Part shown: piece by piece, positions 1 through 8,949 of the stretch
Numbering within the stretch: position 1 is the first letter of the stretch
How the letters are laid out: every line of letters starts with the position of its first letter
Source: Acidovorax sp. 1608163
GTDB lineage: Bacteria; Pseudomonadota; Gammaproteobacteria; Burkholderiales; Burkholderiaceae_C
Assembly (NCBI RefSeq): GCF_003669015.1
Contig: NZ_CP033069.1
Coordinates: 3,048,501-3,112,500, forward strand
Direction of reading: 5' to 3'
Length of the DNA stretch: 64,000 nt
The notes under the pieces: generated by a model
The model's input: the letters and a program-made list of their open reading frames with translations, nothing else
Told to the model about the DNA's origin: nothing
Databases searched by the model: none
Translations under genes and position numbers: made by a program

Positions 1-819
1 TTTGAATGGAACATGCACGACACCGTGGGCATCGACCTGGTGGCAATGAGCGTGAACGACGTGCTGGTGCAGGGCGCCGAGCCCCTGTTCTTCCTCGACT
101 ACTTTGCCTGCGGCAAGCTCGATGTGGACACGGCCGCTGCCGTGGTGGGCGGCATTGCCAAGGGCTGCGAGCTGTCTGGCTGCGCGCTGATTGGCGGCGA
201 AACCGCCGAAATGCCTGGCATGTACCCCGCTGGCGAATACGACCTGGCCGGTTTTGCCGTGGGCGCGGTCGAAAAATCCAAAATCCTGACCGGCCAAACC
301 GTGCAGCCCGGCGACGTGGTGCTGGGGCTGGCCAGCCACGGCGTGCATTCCAACGGCTTCAGCCTGGTGCGCAAGTGCATTGACCGCGCCGAAGCCGCTG
401 GCACCGTGCCCGCCACGCTGGACGGCAAGCCCTTCAAGCAAGCCATCATGGAGCCCACCCGCCTGTACGTGAAGAACGTGCTGGCCGCGCTGGCCCAGCA
501 CCCCATCAAGGCCCTGGCTCACATCACCGGCGGCGGCCTGCTGGAGAACATTCCCCGCGTGCTGCCCGAAGGCACTGCAGCCCACCTGACCAAGGGCAGC
601 TGGCCCCAGACCGAGCTGTTTGCCTGGCTGCAAAAGACCGCAGGCATCGATGACATCGAGATGAACCGCACCTTCAACAACGGCATTGGCATGGTGGTGG
701 TGGTTGATGCCGCCAACGCTGAGGCCACAGCCGCCACGCTGCGCGCTGCAGGCGAGCAGGTCTACACCATCGGCGCCATTGCGCCGCGCGGCGAAGATGC
801 CGCCGTGGTCGTTGGCTGA
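1..819 (+). CDS. purM: Phosphoribosylformylglycinamidine cyclo-ligase, 5' partial
   Basis: AIR synthetase; closes the imidazole ring of FGAM with ATP in step 5 of purine synthesis, in the cytoplasm. The reading frame is open from base 1, so the N-terminus, including the early nucleotide-binding part, lies outside the window; 272 residues remain. Family signatures seen are the [20 protein letters not shown] stretch, [11 protein letters not shown], and the Gly-rich [17 protein letters not shown] segment. The AI-2E-type exporter gene starts 14 bp downstream in the same direction, so the two are probably co-transcribed. Confidence 0.96.
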   Translation, partial: FEWNMHDTVGIDLVAMSVNDVLVQGAEPLFFLDYFACGKLDVDTAAAVVGGIAKGCELSGCALIGGETAEMPGMYPAGEYDLAGFAVGAVEKSKILTGQTVQPGDVVLGLASHGVHSNGFSLVRKCIDRAEAAGTVPATLDGKPFKQAIMEPTRLYVKNVLAALAQHPIKALAHITGGGLLENIPRVLPEGTAAHLTKGSWPQTELFAWLQKTAGIDDIEMNRTFNNGIGMVVVVDAANAEATAATLRAAGEQVYTIGAIAPRGEDAAVVVG

Positions 820-833
820 TCTGCAGCACGCGC

Positions 834-1952
834 ATGGCGCAGCACCAGCCCCCAGCCCTCCCGCCTGAGTCGCCCTCGGCAGCGCTCACCAGCTACACCG
901 CACCGTCGCAGCCCCTGTGGGCTGCGCGCTCGGGCATTGTGTTGGCCAGCTACCTGCTGATGGCCTCTGCCTTGCTGCTGGTGATGTGGCGCGGGCTGCT
1001 GCCCGGGCTGCTGTGCGTGTGCCTGGGCTTCTTGCTCACCCGCGCCCTCACGGGCTGGCTCACGGCCGGGTTGCACCGACTGCAAGGCGCTAATGCGGCG
1101 CAGCGCGGCACGCCCCGCGCCGCCCAGGTGGTGGCCGCCGCCGTGGTCATGCTCATGCCCCTGGCATTGCTGGCGGCCGGGCTCACCCACTCGCGCGGGT
1201 ACCTGGTCGATGCACCGCAGCAATACCGCGAGCTGCTCACCTACATGGCCCGCACGGTGCTGGAACTGCGCCTGAAGCTGCCGGCCGACATGGCCGCCCA
1301 CCTGCCCGAGGGCGCGGCAGAAATCCAGCGCATCATCGCCAGCTACCTGGGCGCCAAGGCGGGCGCACTGGCCATGGCCGGGCGTGCGTGGCTGGGCAGC
1401 GTGCTGTTTGCCTATGTGGGCCTGCTCATCGGCTCCCTGGCGGCGGTGCGCACCTCCAAAGCCTCCCTGGGGCCCCTCGCCCAGCAGCTCGCCCAGCGCA
1501 TCACGCTGTTTGGCGAGGCATTCCGGCAAATCGTGGCCGCCCAATTCTGGATTGCGGCGTTCAACACGCTGCTGACCGCGCTCTTCCTGCTGTTTGTGCT
1601 GCCGTTCTGGGGCATGGACCTGCCCTACACCCCGGTGCTCATCACCCTCACTTTTATCGCGGGGCTGGTGCCCATCGTGGGCAATTTGCTGTGCAACGTG
1701 GTGATGACCATCGTAGGCCTGTCGGTGTCCCCCATGGCCGCCGCCGCCTGCCTGGGCTTTCTGATCCTGATCCACAAGGCCGAATACGTCATCAACGCCA
1801 AGGTGGTGGGCCAGCGCACCCAGATGGGCGTGTGGGAGTTGCTGAGTGTGATGTTTGTGGCCGAGGCCATTTTTGGCCCGGCCGGGCTGGTGGCGGCGCC
1901 CTTGTTTTACGCCTACCTCAAGAAAGAACTGGTCGCTGCACGGCTGGTTTGA
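834..1952 (+). CDS. AI-2E family (PerM/YhhT-like) membrane transporter
   Basis: A 372-residue polytopic inner-membrane protein. Several hydrophobic segments are visible from about residue 35 to the C-terminus, with the family's late pattern FIAGLVPIVGNLLCN near residue 275 followed by an HKAEYVINAKVVGQR-type conserved stretch. The family is named for autoinducer-2 export, but members have diverse or unknown substrates (Na+/H+ exchange in some), so no substrate is assigned. It follows purM after 14 bp. A copy of the dispersed repeat lies just after the stop codon. Confidence 0.85.
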   Translation: MAQHQPPALPPESPSAALTSYTAPSQPLWAARSGIVLASYLLMASALLLVMWRGLLPGLLCVCLGFLLTRALTGWLTAGLHRLQGANAAQRGTPRAAQVVAAAVVMLMPLALLAAGLTHSRGYLVDAPQQYRELLTYMARTVLELRLKLPADMAAHLPEGAAEIQRIIASYLGAKAGALAMAGRAWLGSVLFAYVGLLIGSLAAVRTSKASLGPLAQQLAQRITLFGEAFRQIVAAQFWIAAFNTLLTALFLLFVLPFWGMDLPYTPVLITLTFIAGLVPIVGNLLCNVVMTIVGLSVSPMAAAACLGFLILIHKAEYVINAKVVGQRTQMGVWELLSVMFVAEAIFGPAGLVAAPLFYAYLKKELVAARLV

Positions 1953-1970
1953 TTCGCCCGCCGATTCCAT

Positions 1971-2032
1971 TCAAAATTGATAGCGCCTTGCGCTTATTCA
2001 ACGGGCGCCAGAGGCATATTTAGCTCCAAATC
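1971..2032 (-). repeat. Dispersed palindromic repeat, copy 1
   Basis: Read on the minus strand, this has the order seen in the other copies: a TGCCTCTGGCGC arm, a short GAATAAGCGC arm, then a GCTATCAATTTT tail. It sits between the convergent transporter gene (plus) and esterase gene (minus), where it could act as a structured 3' end. This copy is diverged, because the AGCAGCTA core has changed. Confidence 0.6.
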
Positions 2033-2046
2033 CCCAAGACCCTGTT

Positions 2047-3147
2047 CTAAGCCAGGCGGCCAAACTGCCTTGCGACAAAAGCCCAGGCCAGTGCCGAAGC
2101 ATCAGGCCCCGCCGGGTCGCTGTGGGGCAAGCCTGGGGCCCCGCCGCTCCAGGCGTGGCCCAGCCCGGTGATCTCCCGCACCGACACCACCACCTGACCG
2201 TGGGCCTTGAACTCCATGGCCTGCATGGGGTAGCGCTGGCCTCGGCGCAGGGTGCGCGATGCCGTCGCCCGTGCGCCCGCCGCACTGGCCCACAGCACCG
2301 CCGTGGCGGCGGCATTGCGCACCGAGACAACGCCATCGGCATCGCCATGCAGGATGAGCAGCGGCGGCAGGGACTGGCGATCTGCCGCAACCCCATCGCC
2401 AACGCCCCCCAAGCCGCCCGCAGGCAACGGAGCCTGTGCGATCGGCAAATGCGCATCGCGGCTGCCACGCATGGCGGCCACGGCGGTGGCGGCGGATTCA
2501 GCCGTGCCCGGGGCCACCCCGGAGTGCATGACCACCGCGCAAAAGCGCGATGGGTAGCGCGCCCCCAGCAGCGCAGCCATGCTGCCGCCAGCAGACAAGC
2601 CCGCCACAGCCACACGCTCCAGATCCACCGGATGGCGACGCGCAACCTGGTCCACAGCGGCCAGCAAGGTGGCGGCCTCGGCATCGGCCTTGCCACTGCG
2701 GCGGTCGTACCAGTTCCAGCAACCATGGGCATTGGCCACACGCTCTTGCTCGGGGTACAGCACCAAAAAACGCTTGCGCGCCGCCAGGCGGTTCATGCGC
2801 GAGCTGGCAGCCAGGTCGCGCCCCGTTTGCCCGCAGCCATGCAACATGACCAGCAACGGAAACGACTCCCCCGGGGCTGGCGCCAACCCCGCAGGCACAA
2901 AAAAATGGAAGCGCCGCGCCCCTGCCGGGCCGGGGGCAATCCCCGCCAACCACTCGGAAGACGCACCTGCCAGTGGAGTGCTGCGCCTGGGCGCCGCCCG
3001 CGCCGCTTTGCGGGGCACAGCGCCACCCTGCACAGGCGCGCGTTTCTTGCCCTTCACAGGCTTGGCCACGCGCACCAACGCCGCCAGGTTGCGTCGGTAA
3101 GCGCGGGTGAGCGCCGCCAACGAAAACAGACTGCTTTTGTGAGGCAT
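2047..3147 (-). CDS. PHB depolymerase-family esterase
   Basis: A 366-residue alpha/beta hydrolase of the short-chain-length PHA depolymerase/LpqC-feruloyl esterase family. The oxyanion region LLVMLHGCGQTG, lipase box GLSAGGS (nucleophile Ser), acid HGDADGVVS and C-terminal GLGHAWSGG (His) give a complete triad. The first ~80 residues are basic and Ala-rich with no clear signal peptide, so it may be intracellular or use an atypical export signal. Substrate could be polyhydroxybutyrate or another ester. It is a single gene, convergent with the upstream transporter. Confidence 0.87.
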   Translation of the reverse strand: MPHKSSLFSLAALTRAYRRNLAALVRVAKPVKGKKRAPVQGGAVPRKAARAAPRRSTPLAGASSEWLAGIAPGPAGARRFHFFVPAGLAPAPGESFPLLVMLHGCGQTGRDLAASSRMNRLAARKRFLVLYPEQERVANAHGCWNWYDRRSGKADAEAATLLAAVDQVARRHPVDLERVAVAGLSAGGSMAALLGARYPSRFCAVVMHSGVAPGTAESAATAVAAMRGSRDAHLPIAQAPLPAGGLGGVGDGVAADRQSLPPLLILHGDADGVVSVRNAAATAVLWASAAGARATASRTLRRGQRYPMQAMEFKAHGQVVVSVREITGLGHAWSGGAPGLPHSDPAGPDASALAWAFVARQFGRLA

Positions 3148-3419
3148 GGGGGCAATGGCTCCAGAAAATAAGGGAAAACCCTGATCACCATAGCAGGTAT
3201 TGGCCCAAGCCTTGATTTACGGCAGGTTGCAAACCTCGCCAGCAAGGCACGGGCCCGGTGCGCGGCCCCTGCATGGCCCACAAAAGCCCCAAAAAGACTA
3301 CACACAGATTTTTCCATGCATGTCCTGATTTGATCGAAACTCGTCCAACCCTGAACTGACGGCAGGCTGTAGCGCCTTCAAAATAAGCGCATATCCACCC
3401 ACTTGCAAAAGGCTGCTTC

Positions 3420-4004
3420 ATGAAAACTTGTCTGATAGTGATTGATGTCCAGGAATCGTTTCGGCACCGCCCGTTTTTCACAGAAACAGGCCTGCCCGCC
3501 TACCTGGCTGCACAAAATGCCTTGATCGAGGGCTGCATCGCCCAGGGCATTCCCGTGGTGCGGGTGTTTCACTCCGAAGGGCCAGAGACGGCCGCCAATC
3601 CCTTCTCGCAGACTTCCGGCCACGTGAGCCCCCTGAAGGGCCTTGCGGACTTTGATGCTGCAGCCACCTTCACCAAGTCGCGCCACAGCGCGCTGGTGGG
3701 TACGGGCCTGGATGTATGGCTGACACGCCATGGTGTCCAGAACCTCATCATCAGCGGCATCCGCACCGAGCAATGCTGCGAAACCACCACCCGCCACGCC
3801 TCTGACCTGGGCTGGAACGTGGACTATGTGCTGGACGCCACCCACACCTGGGACATGGTGCAGCCCGACGGCCAGACGCTGGCGGCCGCCGACATCAAAA
3901 CTCGCACCGCGACCGTGCTGCAAGGCCGCTTTGCCACGCTGTGCACGGTGGATGAAGCACTTGCACGGGCCCAGTCTGCCGCCTTGACCGGGGTGCACGC
4001 ATGA
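3420..4004 (+). CDS. Cysteine hydrolase, isochorismatase-like
   Basis: A 194-residue isochorismatase-fold hydrolase. The N-terminus MKTCLIVIDVQESF carries the catalytic Asp9. A Lys follows in TFTKSRHSA, and the nucleophilic Cys lies in ISGIRTEQCCETT, so the D-K-C triad is complete. Substrates in the family include isochorismate, nicotinamide, carbamates and biuret, and cannot be told apart here. The stop overlaps the start of the next gene by 4 bp (ATGA), so the pair is translationally coupled. Confidence 0.86.
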   Translation: MKTCLIVIDVQESFRHRPFFTETGLPAYLAAQNALIEGCIAQGIPVVRVFHSEGPETAANPFSQTSGHVSPLKGLADFDAAATFTKSRHSALVGTGLDVWLTRHGVQNLIISGIRTEQCCETTTRHASDLGWNVDYVLDATHTWDMVQPDGQTLAAADIKTRTATVLQGRFATLCTVDEALARAQSAALTGVHA

Positions 4005-4612
4005 GCCGCACCCTGAACATCTCCATCTTGGTGTTTGACGATGTGGAAGCCCTGGACCTGGGCGGCCCGTATGAAGTCTTCACCACTGCCACCCGCATGC
4101 ACCAACGCGCGCAGCCCGGTGCAGCCCCGGCCTTCAGCGTGCAATGCGTGGCCCGCACCCTGGATGCCGTACGCGCCCGCGCCGGGCTGCGGGTGTTGCC
4201 AGATGCCGACTTTGTCAGCGCGGCAGCGCCCGATGTGCTGGTCGTGCCCGGCGGCGTGGTCGACACCGCCGCCGCATGCCCCGCCACGCGCCAGTGGGTG
4301 GCACAGGCCGCCCAGAGCGCCAGCATCACCGCGTCGGTGTGCACCGGGGCGTTCATTCTGGCGGCAGCCGGTGTGCTGCGTGAGGGGCCCGTCACCACCC
4401 ACTGGGAAGACATTGGCGATCTGCGCGCGCAGTTTCCACAACTCGCCGTTCAAGAGCAGGTGCGCTGGGTCGATCAGGGGCGGCTGGTCACGTCGGCGGG
4501 CATCAGCGCAGGCATCGACATGAGCCTGCACCTGGTCAGCCGCTTGCTGAGCCCCGCCCTGGCCGAGCGCACAGCCCGCCAAATGGACACGCCCTGGAAC
4601 CCTACGCCTTAA
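4001..4612 (+). CDS. DJ-1/PfpI family protein
   Basis: A 203-residue class I glutamine-amidotransferase-like protein. The nucleophile elbow is ASVCTGAFILAAAGVL, followed by the conserved TTHWED and TSAGISAGIDMSLHLV segments typical of isonitrile hydratase/ThiJ-PfpI enzymes. It is coupled by a 4-bp overlap to the isochorismatase-like gene and followed after 58 bp by a regulator sharing the same fold. That suggests a small catabolic unit whose enzyme and sensor bind related ligands; the substrate is unknown. Confidence 0.85.
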   Translation: MSRTLNISILVFDDVEALDLGGPYEVFTTATRMHQRAQPGAAPAFSVQCVARTLDAVRARAGLRVLPDADFVSAAAPDVLVVPGGVVDTAAACPATRQWVAQAAQSASITASVCTGAFILAAAGVLREGPVTTHWEDIGDLRAQFPQLAVQEQVRWVDQGRLVTSAGISAGIDMSLHLVSRLLSPALAERTARQMDTPWNPTP

Positions 4613-4670
4613 ACCATGCCGCCCACCGCCAGGCGGCGCCAGCTGCATGGCGGGTGGGCCAAAATAAGCG

Positions 4671-5666
4671 ATGCCAGAAACACACCCCATCCACGTCTAC
4701 TTTGCCCTGTTGCCAGGCAGCCTGGTGCTCGACTGGGCGGGCCCTGCCGAGGCACTGCGCATTGCCAACCAGGCGCTGGTGGCACAAGGGCAGCCTGCGC
4801 GGTTTGTGCAGCACTTCGTCAGCCCCACGCCGCAGTCTGTGACCTCGGTGGGGGCCATGCTGACCGGCTTGGCGCCGCTACCCGCCACCCTGGCGCAACC
4901 CGCCTGGGTGGTGCTGGTGGGCTTGGCGGGGCAGCGCATTGACGTGGACAACCCCGAGGCACGCGCCTTGCTGCACTGGCTGCGCGGCCTGCGGCTGGCG
5001 GCGGGGCAGCTGGAGCTGGTGACCGTGTGCGCTGGTGCCGTGCTGGCGGCGCACGCGGGCTTGCTCAGCGGCCGCCGTGCCACCACACACCACCTGCACC
5101 TGGGCGAGCTGGCGCAAGTGGACCCGCGCTGCGACGTGGCCGCCAACCGCGTGTTTGTGGCCGATGGCCCGGTGCACAGCAGCGCCGGGGTGACCACAGG
5201 CATCGACCTGCTGCTGCACCGCATCAGCGAAACCTGCAGCCCTGCGCTGGCCGCCCAGGTGGCACAGGCCATGGTGGTGGCCCTGCGCCGTGGGCCCAAC
5301 GACCCGGAGTTCTCGCCCTTTCTGCACCACCGCAACCACTTGCACCCCGCCCTGCACCGCGTGCAGGACGCCATCGGCCAGCAGCCCCAGTCGCCGTGGA
5401 ATGTGCCCGCCATGGCCGAGGTGGCCCACACCTCGCCCAGGCACCTGACCCGGTTGTTTCTGGAGCACGCAGGCATTGCGCCGCTGCAGTACCTGCGCCG
5501 CATCCGCCTGGCCACCGCCGAGGCTGCCCTGCAGTCGGGTCGCAACGTCACCCAGGCCGCAGAGTTGGCAGGGTTCAGCTCAGACACGCAATTGCGGCGG
5601 GCGTGGCACCAGTTTGGCCGCAGCGGCACGCCATCGCAGTCCGGCGGCAATATGCACGGGCACTGA
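4671..5666 (+). CDS. GlxA family transcriptional regulator (DJ-1 domain plus AraC HTH)
   Basis: A 331-residue regulator. Residues ~5-190 form a DJ-1/PfpI-like sensor domain with LVTVCAGAVLAAHAGLLSGR at the nucleophile-elbow position and STGID-like SSAGVTTGIDLLLH. Residues ~235-330 are an AraC/XylS helix-turn-helix pair (MAEVAHTSPRHLTRLFLEHA and AAELAGFSSDTQLRRAW). It is likely to control the two upstream hydrolase genes, by family habit and position. A repeat copy lies after its stop. Confidence 0.88.
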   Translation: MPETHPIHVYFALLPGSLVLDWAGPAEALRIANQALVAQGQPARFVQHFVSPTPQSVTSVGAMLTGLAPLPATLAQPAWVVLVGLAGQRIDVDNPEARALLHWLRGLRLAAGQLELVTVCAGAVLAAHAGLLSGRRATTHHLHLGELAQVDPRCDVAANRVFVADGPVHSSAGVTTGIDLLLHRISETCSPALAAQVAQAMVVALRRGPNDPEFSPFLHHRNHLHPALHRVQDAIGQQPQSPWNVPAMAEVAHTSPRHLTRLFLEHAGIAPLQYLRRIRLATAEAALQSGRNVTQAAELAGFSSDTQLRRAWHQFGRSGTPSQSGGNMHGH

Positions 5667-5700
5667 TGCGAACCTTTGCCCAGCCAGGTGGGATAGGTGC

Positions 5701-5757
5701 CATTTCAGCCCCTAGCGCCCGATAAATAAGCGCTAGCAGCTACCAAAACAGGAGCAA
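5701..5757 (+). repeat. Dispersed palindromic repeat, copy 2
   Basis: Contains CCCCTAGCGC, a short spacer, AAGCGCTAGCAGCTA and an A-rich tail ending in GCAAA. It lies between the convergent GlxA-type regulator gene and ppk2. The inverted AGCGC/GCGCT arms could fold as a hairpin. Confidence 0.75.
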
Positions 5758-5801
5758 AAACACCCTACAGACTGGCTCACACCTTCGCCCACACCCTCTC
5801 G

Positions 5802-6716
5802 TCAGTACGCCTCGGGCACGTACATGGAGGCAGGCACCGGCTGGCGCAGGTATTCGGGGTTGCGCACCCGGTCTGGCAGCACCACGGGGGCGTGGGGCAC
5901 CTCCTGGTAAGGCAACTGGCCCAGCAGGTGGGCAATGCAGTTGAGGCGGGCCTTTTTCTTGTCGACCGCCTGCACCACCCACCAGGGCGCTTCGGGGATG
6001 TGGGTGCGCTCCAGCATCGTTTCTTTGGCCTTGGTGTAGGCCTCCCAGCGCACACGGCTTTCCAGGTCCATGGGGCTGAGCTTCCACTGCTTGAGCGGGT
6101 CATGGATGCGCCCCAGAAAGCGCAGGTGCTGCTCCTCATCGGTGATGGAGAACCAGTATTTGACCAGCGTGATGCCCGAGCGCACGAGCATTCTTTCAAA
6201 GTCAGGCACGGTGCGGAAAAACTCTTCGTACTCGTCGTCAGAGCAAAAGCCCATCACCCGCTCAACGCCCGCGCGGTTGTACCAGCTGCGGTCGAACAGC
6301 ACCATCTCACCGGCCGCAGGCAGGTGCGCCACATAGCGCTGAAAGTACCACTGCGTGCGCTCACGGTCATTGGGCGCAGGCAGTGCGGCCACGCGGGCCA
6401 CGCGCGGGTTCAGCCGCTGGGTGATGCGCTTGATGACGCCGCCCTTGCCCGCCGCGTCGCGGCCTTCAAACAAGATCACCACCTTCTGGCGGCTGTGCTG
6501 CACCCAGTCTTGCAGCTTGACCAGCTCACCCTGCAGGCGAAACAGCTCTTTGAAGTAGCGCTGGCGCTCCAGCTTGTCCGTGGCCACCAGGTCGCCCTCT
6601 TCGTCCACGTTGCGGTCCTCGATCTCCAGCTCCAACTCTTCGTCGTAGCTGTCGATCAGATCATTGGCGATGCGCTGCATCAGGTCCTGGGCGTCGAACG
6701 GGGCGTTCTGGAGCAT
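5802..6716 (-). CDS. ppk2: Polyphosphate kinase 2
   Basis: A nucleoside phosphate kinase using polyphosphate as phosphate donor or acceptor. The Walker A loop is FEGRDAAGKGG and Walker B is LFDRSWYNRAGVE, with the family's YWFSITDEEQ and WWVVQAVDKKKAR blocks, so catalysis looks intact. The frame stays open to a Met at 6785, giving 327 residues, but the internal Met at 6716 (MLQNAPFDAQ, about 304 residues) better matches the usual N-terminus preceding the DSYDEELELEIED acidic helix. It is divergent from the CorA/ZntB gene. Confidence 0.92.
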   Translation of the reverse strand: MLQNAPFDAQDLMQRIANDLIDSYDEELELEIEDRNVDEEGDLVATDKLERQRYFKELFRLQGELVKLQDWVQHSRQKVVILFEGRDAAGKGGVIKRITQRLNPRVARVAALPAPNDRERTQWYFQRYVAHLPAAGEMVLFDRSWYNRAGVERVMGFCSDDEYEEFFRTVPDFERMLVRSGITLVKYWFSITDEEQHLRFLGRIHDPLKQWKLSPMDLESRVRWEAYTKAKETMLERTHIPEAPWWVVQAVDKKKARLNCIAHLLGQLPYQEVPHAPVVLPDRVRNPEYLRQPVPASMYVPEAY

Positions 6717-6875
6717 GGTGGTCAGAAGTGCAAAAAAGATGGCGCCGATGCTGCCCAGCCCCGGTGACAAAGTGATGACAGCCACGGAAAAGTCATGAAA
6801 AAGTCACACGACCGCAGCAACATCGCAGGCTGGCCTCAGCACCTCCGTTCTTCGTTTTCGCCCTCCCCCCTCTTC

Positions 6876-7955
6876 ATGACTGCACCCCTTGCCAGCACGG
6901 CACCCCATGGCGGCTACGGAGGCGATACCGCAGGCCTGATCTGTGGCTATCTGATGCAAGACGGCGGCCACCACGCCCGCCCCCTGGACAGCACCGAGGC
7001 CGTGCAGTGGCTGGACGCCCATCGGCTGCAAGGCGCAGCACCAGACACAGCGGCGCCGCAGGACCCCGCCCAGCCTGCCGCCTTTGTGTGGCTGCATTTC
7101 AACCTGGCCCACGCGCAAGCCGTGCGCTGGATGCAGCGCCACGCCGACCTGCCTTACGCTTTTTTTGAAGCCCTCAAAGACGGCTCGTACTCCACCCGCA
7201 TCGAGCGCGATGACGATGCCTTGATGGGCGTGCTCAACGATGCGCACTTTGACTTTGCATTCGAGCCGTCCGACATTGCCACGCTGTGGATCTGCGTGCT
7301 GCCCCACCTGGTCATCACCGCGCGGGCGCACCCGCTGCGATCGGTGGATGCCCTGCGCACGGCGGTGCGCCAGGGGCACACACCGCGCTCGAGCGTGGCG
7401 CTGCTGGAGCAGCTGATGCGCACCCAGGCGGCAGGGCTGGTGGACATCGTGCGCGGCGTGACGCAGCGCATCGACGGCATTGAAGACGAGTTGCTGGCAG
7501 GCCGGCTCAACCACAAACGCGCCCGCCTGGGCGTGCTGCGCAGACTGCTGGTGCGGCTGCAGCGCCTGCTGGCGCCCGAGCCCGCCGCCCTGTTCCGGCT
7601 GCTGGCACACCCGCCGCACTGGATGGGCGCCGAAGACGTGCAAGAGCTGCGCGATTCGACCGAAGAGTTCTCGGTCGTGCTGCGCGACATGCAGGGGCTG
7701 CAAGAGCGCATCAAGCTGCTGCAGGAAGAGCTGGCCGCCAGCGTGCAAGAGGCCAACAGCCGCAGCCTGTTTGTGCTGACGGTGGTCACGGTGCTGGCGC
7801 TGCCCATCAACATCCTCACCGGGCTGCTGGGCATGAACGTGGGGGGCATTCCCCTGGCGGGCAGCGAGCACGGTTTTTGGGTGATCGTGTGCATTCTGGT
7901 GGTCTTTACCGCCGTGGCGGGCTGGCTGGCACTCAGGGGCACGCGGGACAACTGA
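6876..7955 (+). CDS. CorA/ZntB-family metal transporter
   Basis: A 359-residue inner-membrane transporter. It has a long cytoplasmic N-terminal domain, a coiled-coil stretch (~residues 255-300, DMQGLQERIKLLQEELAASV), then two C-terminal membrane spans joined by the GMN signature (LLGMNVGGIP). CorA proteins usually have GMNF and ZntB GMNVGG-type loops, so ZntB-like Zn2+ transport is favoured over Mg2+. An upstream in-frame Met exists at 6795. The Met at 6876 was chosen because the 27 preceding residues look like translated leader. Confidence 0.85.
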   Translation: MTAPLASTAPHGGYGGDTAGLICGYLMQDGGHHARPLDSTEAVQWLDAHRLQGAAPDTAAPQDPAQPAAFVWLHFNLAHAQAVRWMQRHADLPYAFFEALKDGSYSTRIERDDDALMGVLNDAHFDFAFEPSDIATLWICVLPHLVITARAHPLRSVDALRTAVRQGHTPRSSVALLEQLMRTQAAGLVDIVRGVTQRIDGIEDELLAGRLNHKRARLGVLRRLLVRLQRLLAPEPAALFRLLAHPPHWMGAEDVQELRDSTEEFSVVLRDMQGLQERIKLLQEELAASVQEANSRSLFVLTVVTVLALPINILTGLLGMNVGGIPLAGSEHGFWVIVCILVVFTAVAGWLALRGTRDN

Positions 7956-8033
7956 GACGCTGCCAAGCGCTGCAGCAGCGTGCAACTACAATGCCGCCCC
8001 TGCCCTGTAGACCCGGCCCCGCGCCCGCACACC

Positions 8034-8912
8034 ATGAACATCGTTGTCAACGAAGAACTCAAAGCCTATATCGACCCCCTGACCCCTGACGAGCACGATG
8101 CGCTGGAGCGCAGCATCTTGGCCGAGGGCTGCCGGGACGCCCTGGTGCTGTGGGGCGATGTGCTGGTGGACGGACACAACCGCTACGGCATTTGCCAAAA
8201 ACACAGCCTGCCTTTTCAGACGGTGCAAAACACCCACTTCCAGTCGATGGAAGACGTGCACCTGTGGATGATTGACCAGCACCTGGGCCGCCGCAGCGTG
8301 TCGGACTTTCAGCGCGGCGTGCTGGCACTGCGCAAGCGCGAAATTGTGGCCGACCGCCGTGCGCGCGCTGCGGCCGCCTTTGTGGCCAGCGCCCCGGCTG
8401 AAGAATCCCAAGCCGAGGCGGATCCGTCTACCGATGCGGCCACCGCCGCCACCAGCGTAGCCCCTGCCGAAGACCTGAGCAGCCGCGAAGCCATCGCCCG
8501 TGCTGCACGCCTGAGCAGCAGCCAGGTGGTGATGATCGAGAAAATCCAGAAGCAGGCAGCGCCCGAGCTGGTGGCCGCCGTCAAGTCCGGCACCATCTCG
8601 CTCAATGCCGCTGCCGCTGTGGCCACGCTGCCCGCCGAAGAACAAGTGGCCGCCGCCGTGGCAGGCAAGGACGAACTGAAGCAAGCCGCCAAACGCGTGC
8701 GCGAAGCCAAGCGCAAGACCCGCGAAGAGACGCCTGTGAAGGCCGCCGATGAGGCCGCAGCCCCCAGTGACACCCCCGCCGCAGATGAACTGCAAACCCT
8801 GCGGGCCCGCGTGGCCGAGCTGACCGCAGAGAACGAAGCACTGCGCCAGCAGCTGGCCCAACTGCGCGGGTCTGATGCGCCATCCACAGGGGACGACGGG
8901 CAACCGTTTTAA
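8034..8912 (+). CDS. ParB-like N-terminal domain protein
   Basis: A 292-residue protein. The ParB/Srx-like N-terminal region (MNIVVNEELKAYIDPLTPDE, then LVDGHNRYGIC) is followed by an Ala-rich stretch, an HTH-like middle (ISLNAAAAVATLPAEEQ) and a C-terminal coiled coil (LRARVAELTAENEALRQQLA). Such chromosomal proteins are often annotated as plasmid replication/partition related. No parA partner is adjacent, so a role in segregation cannot be claimed; gene regulation is equally possible. The start at 8034 follows an in-frame upstream Met at 7980. Confidence 0.75.
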   Translation: MNIVVNEELKAYIDPLTPDEHDALERSILAEGCRDALVLWGDVLVDGHNRYGICQKHSLPFQTVQNTHFQSMEDVHLWMIDQHLGRRSVSDFQRGVLALRKREIVADRRARAAAAFVASAPAEESQAEADPSTDAATAATSVAPAEDLSSREAIARAARLSSSQVVMIEKIQKQAAPELVAAVKSGTISLNAAAAVATLPAEEQVAAAVAGKDELKQAAKRVREAKRKTREETPVKAADEAAAPSDTPAADELQTLRARVAELTAENEALRQQLAQLRGSDAPSTGDDGQPF

Positions 8913-8949
8913 GGCAGCACCCGGTTTTTTGACGCCGGGGTCAGAGGGC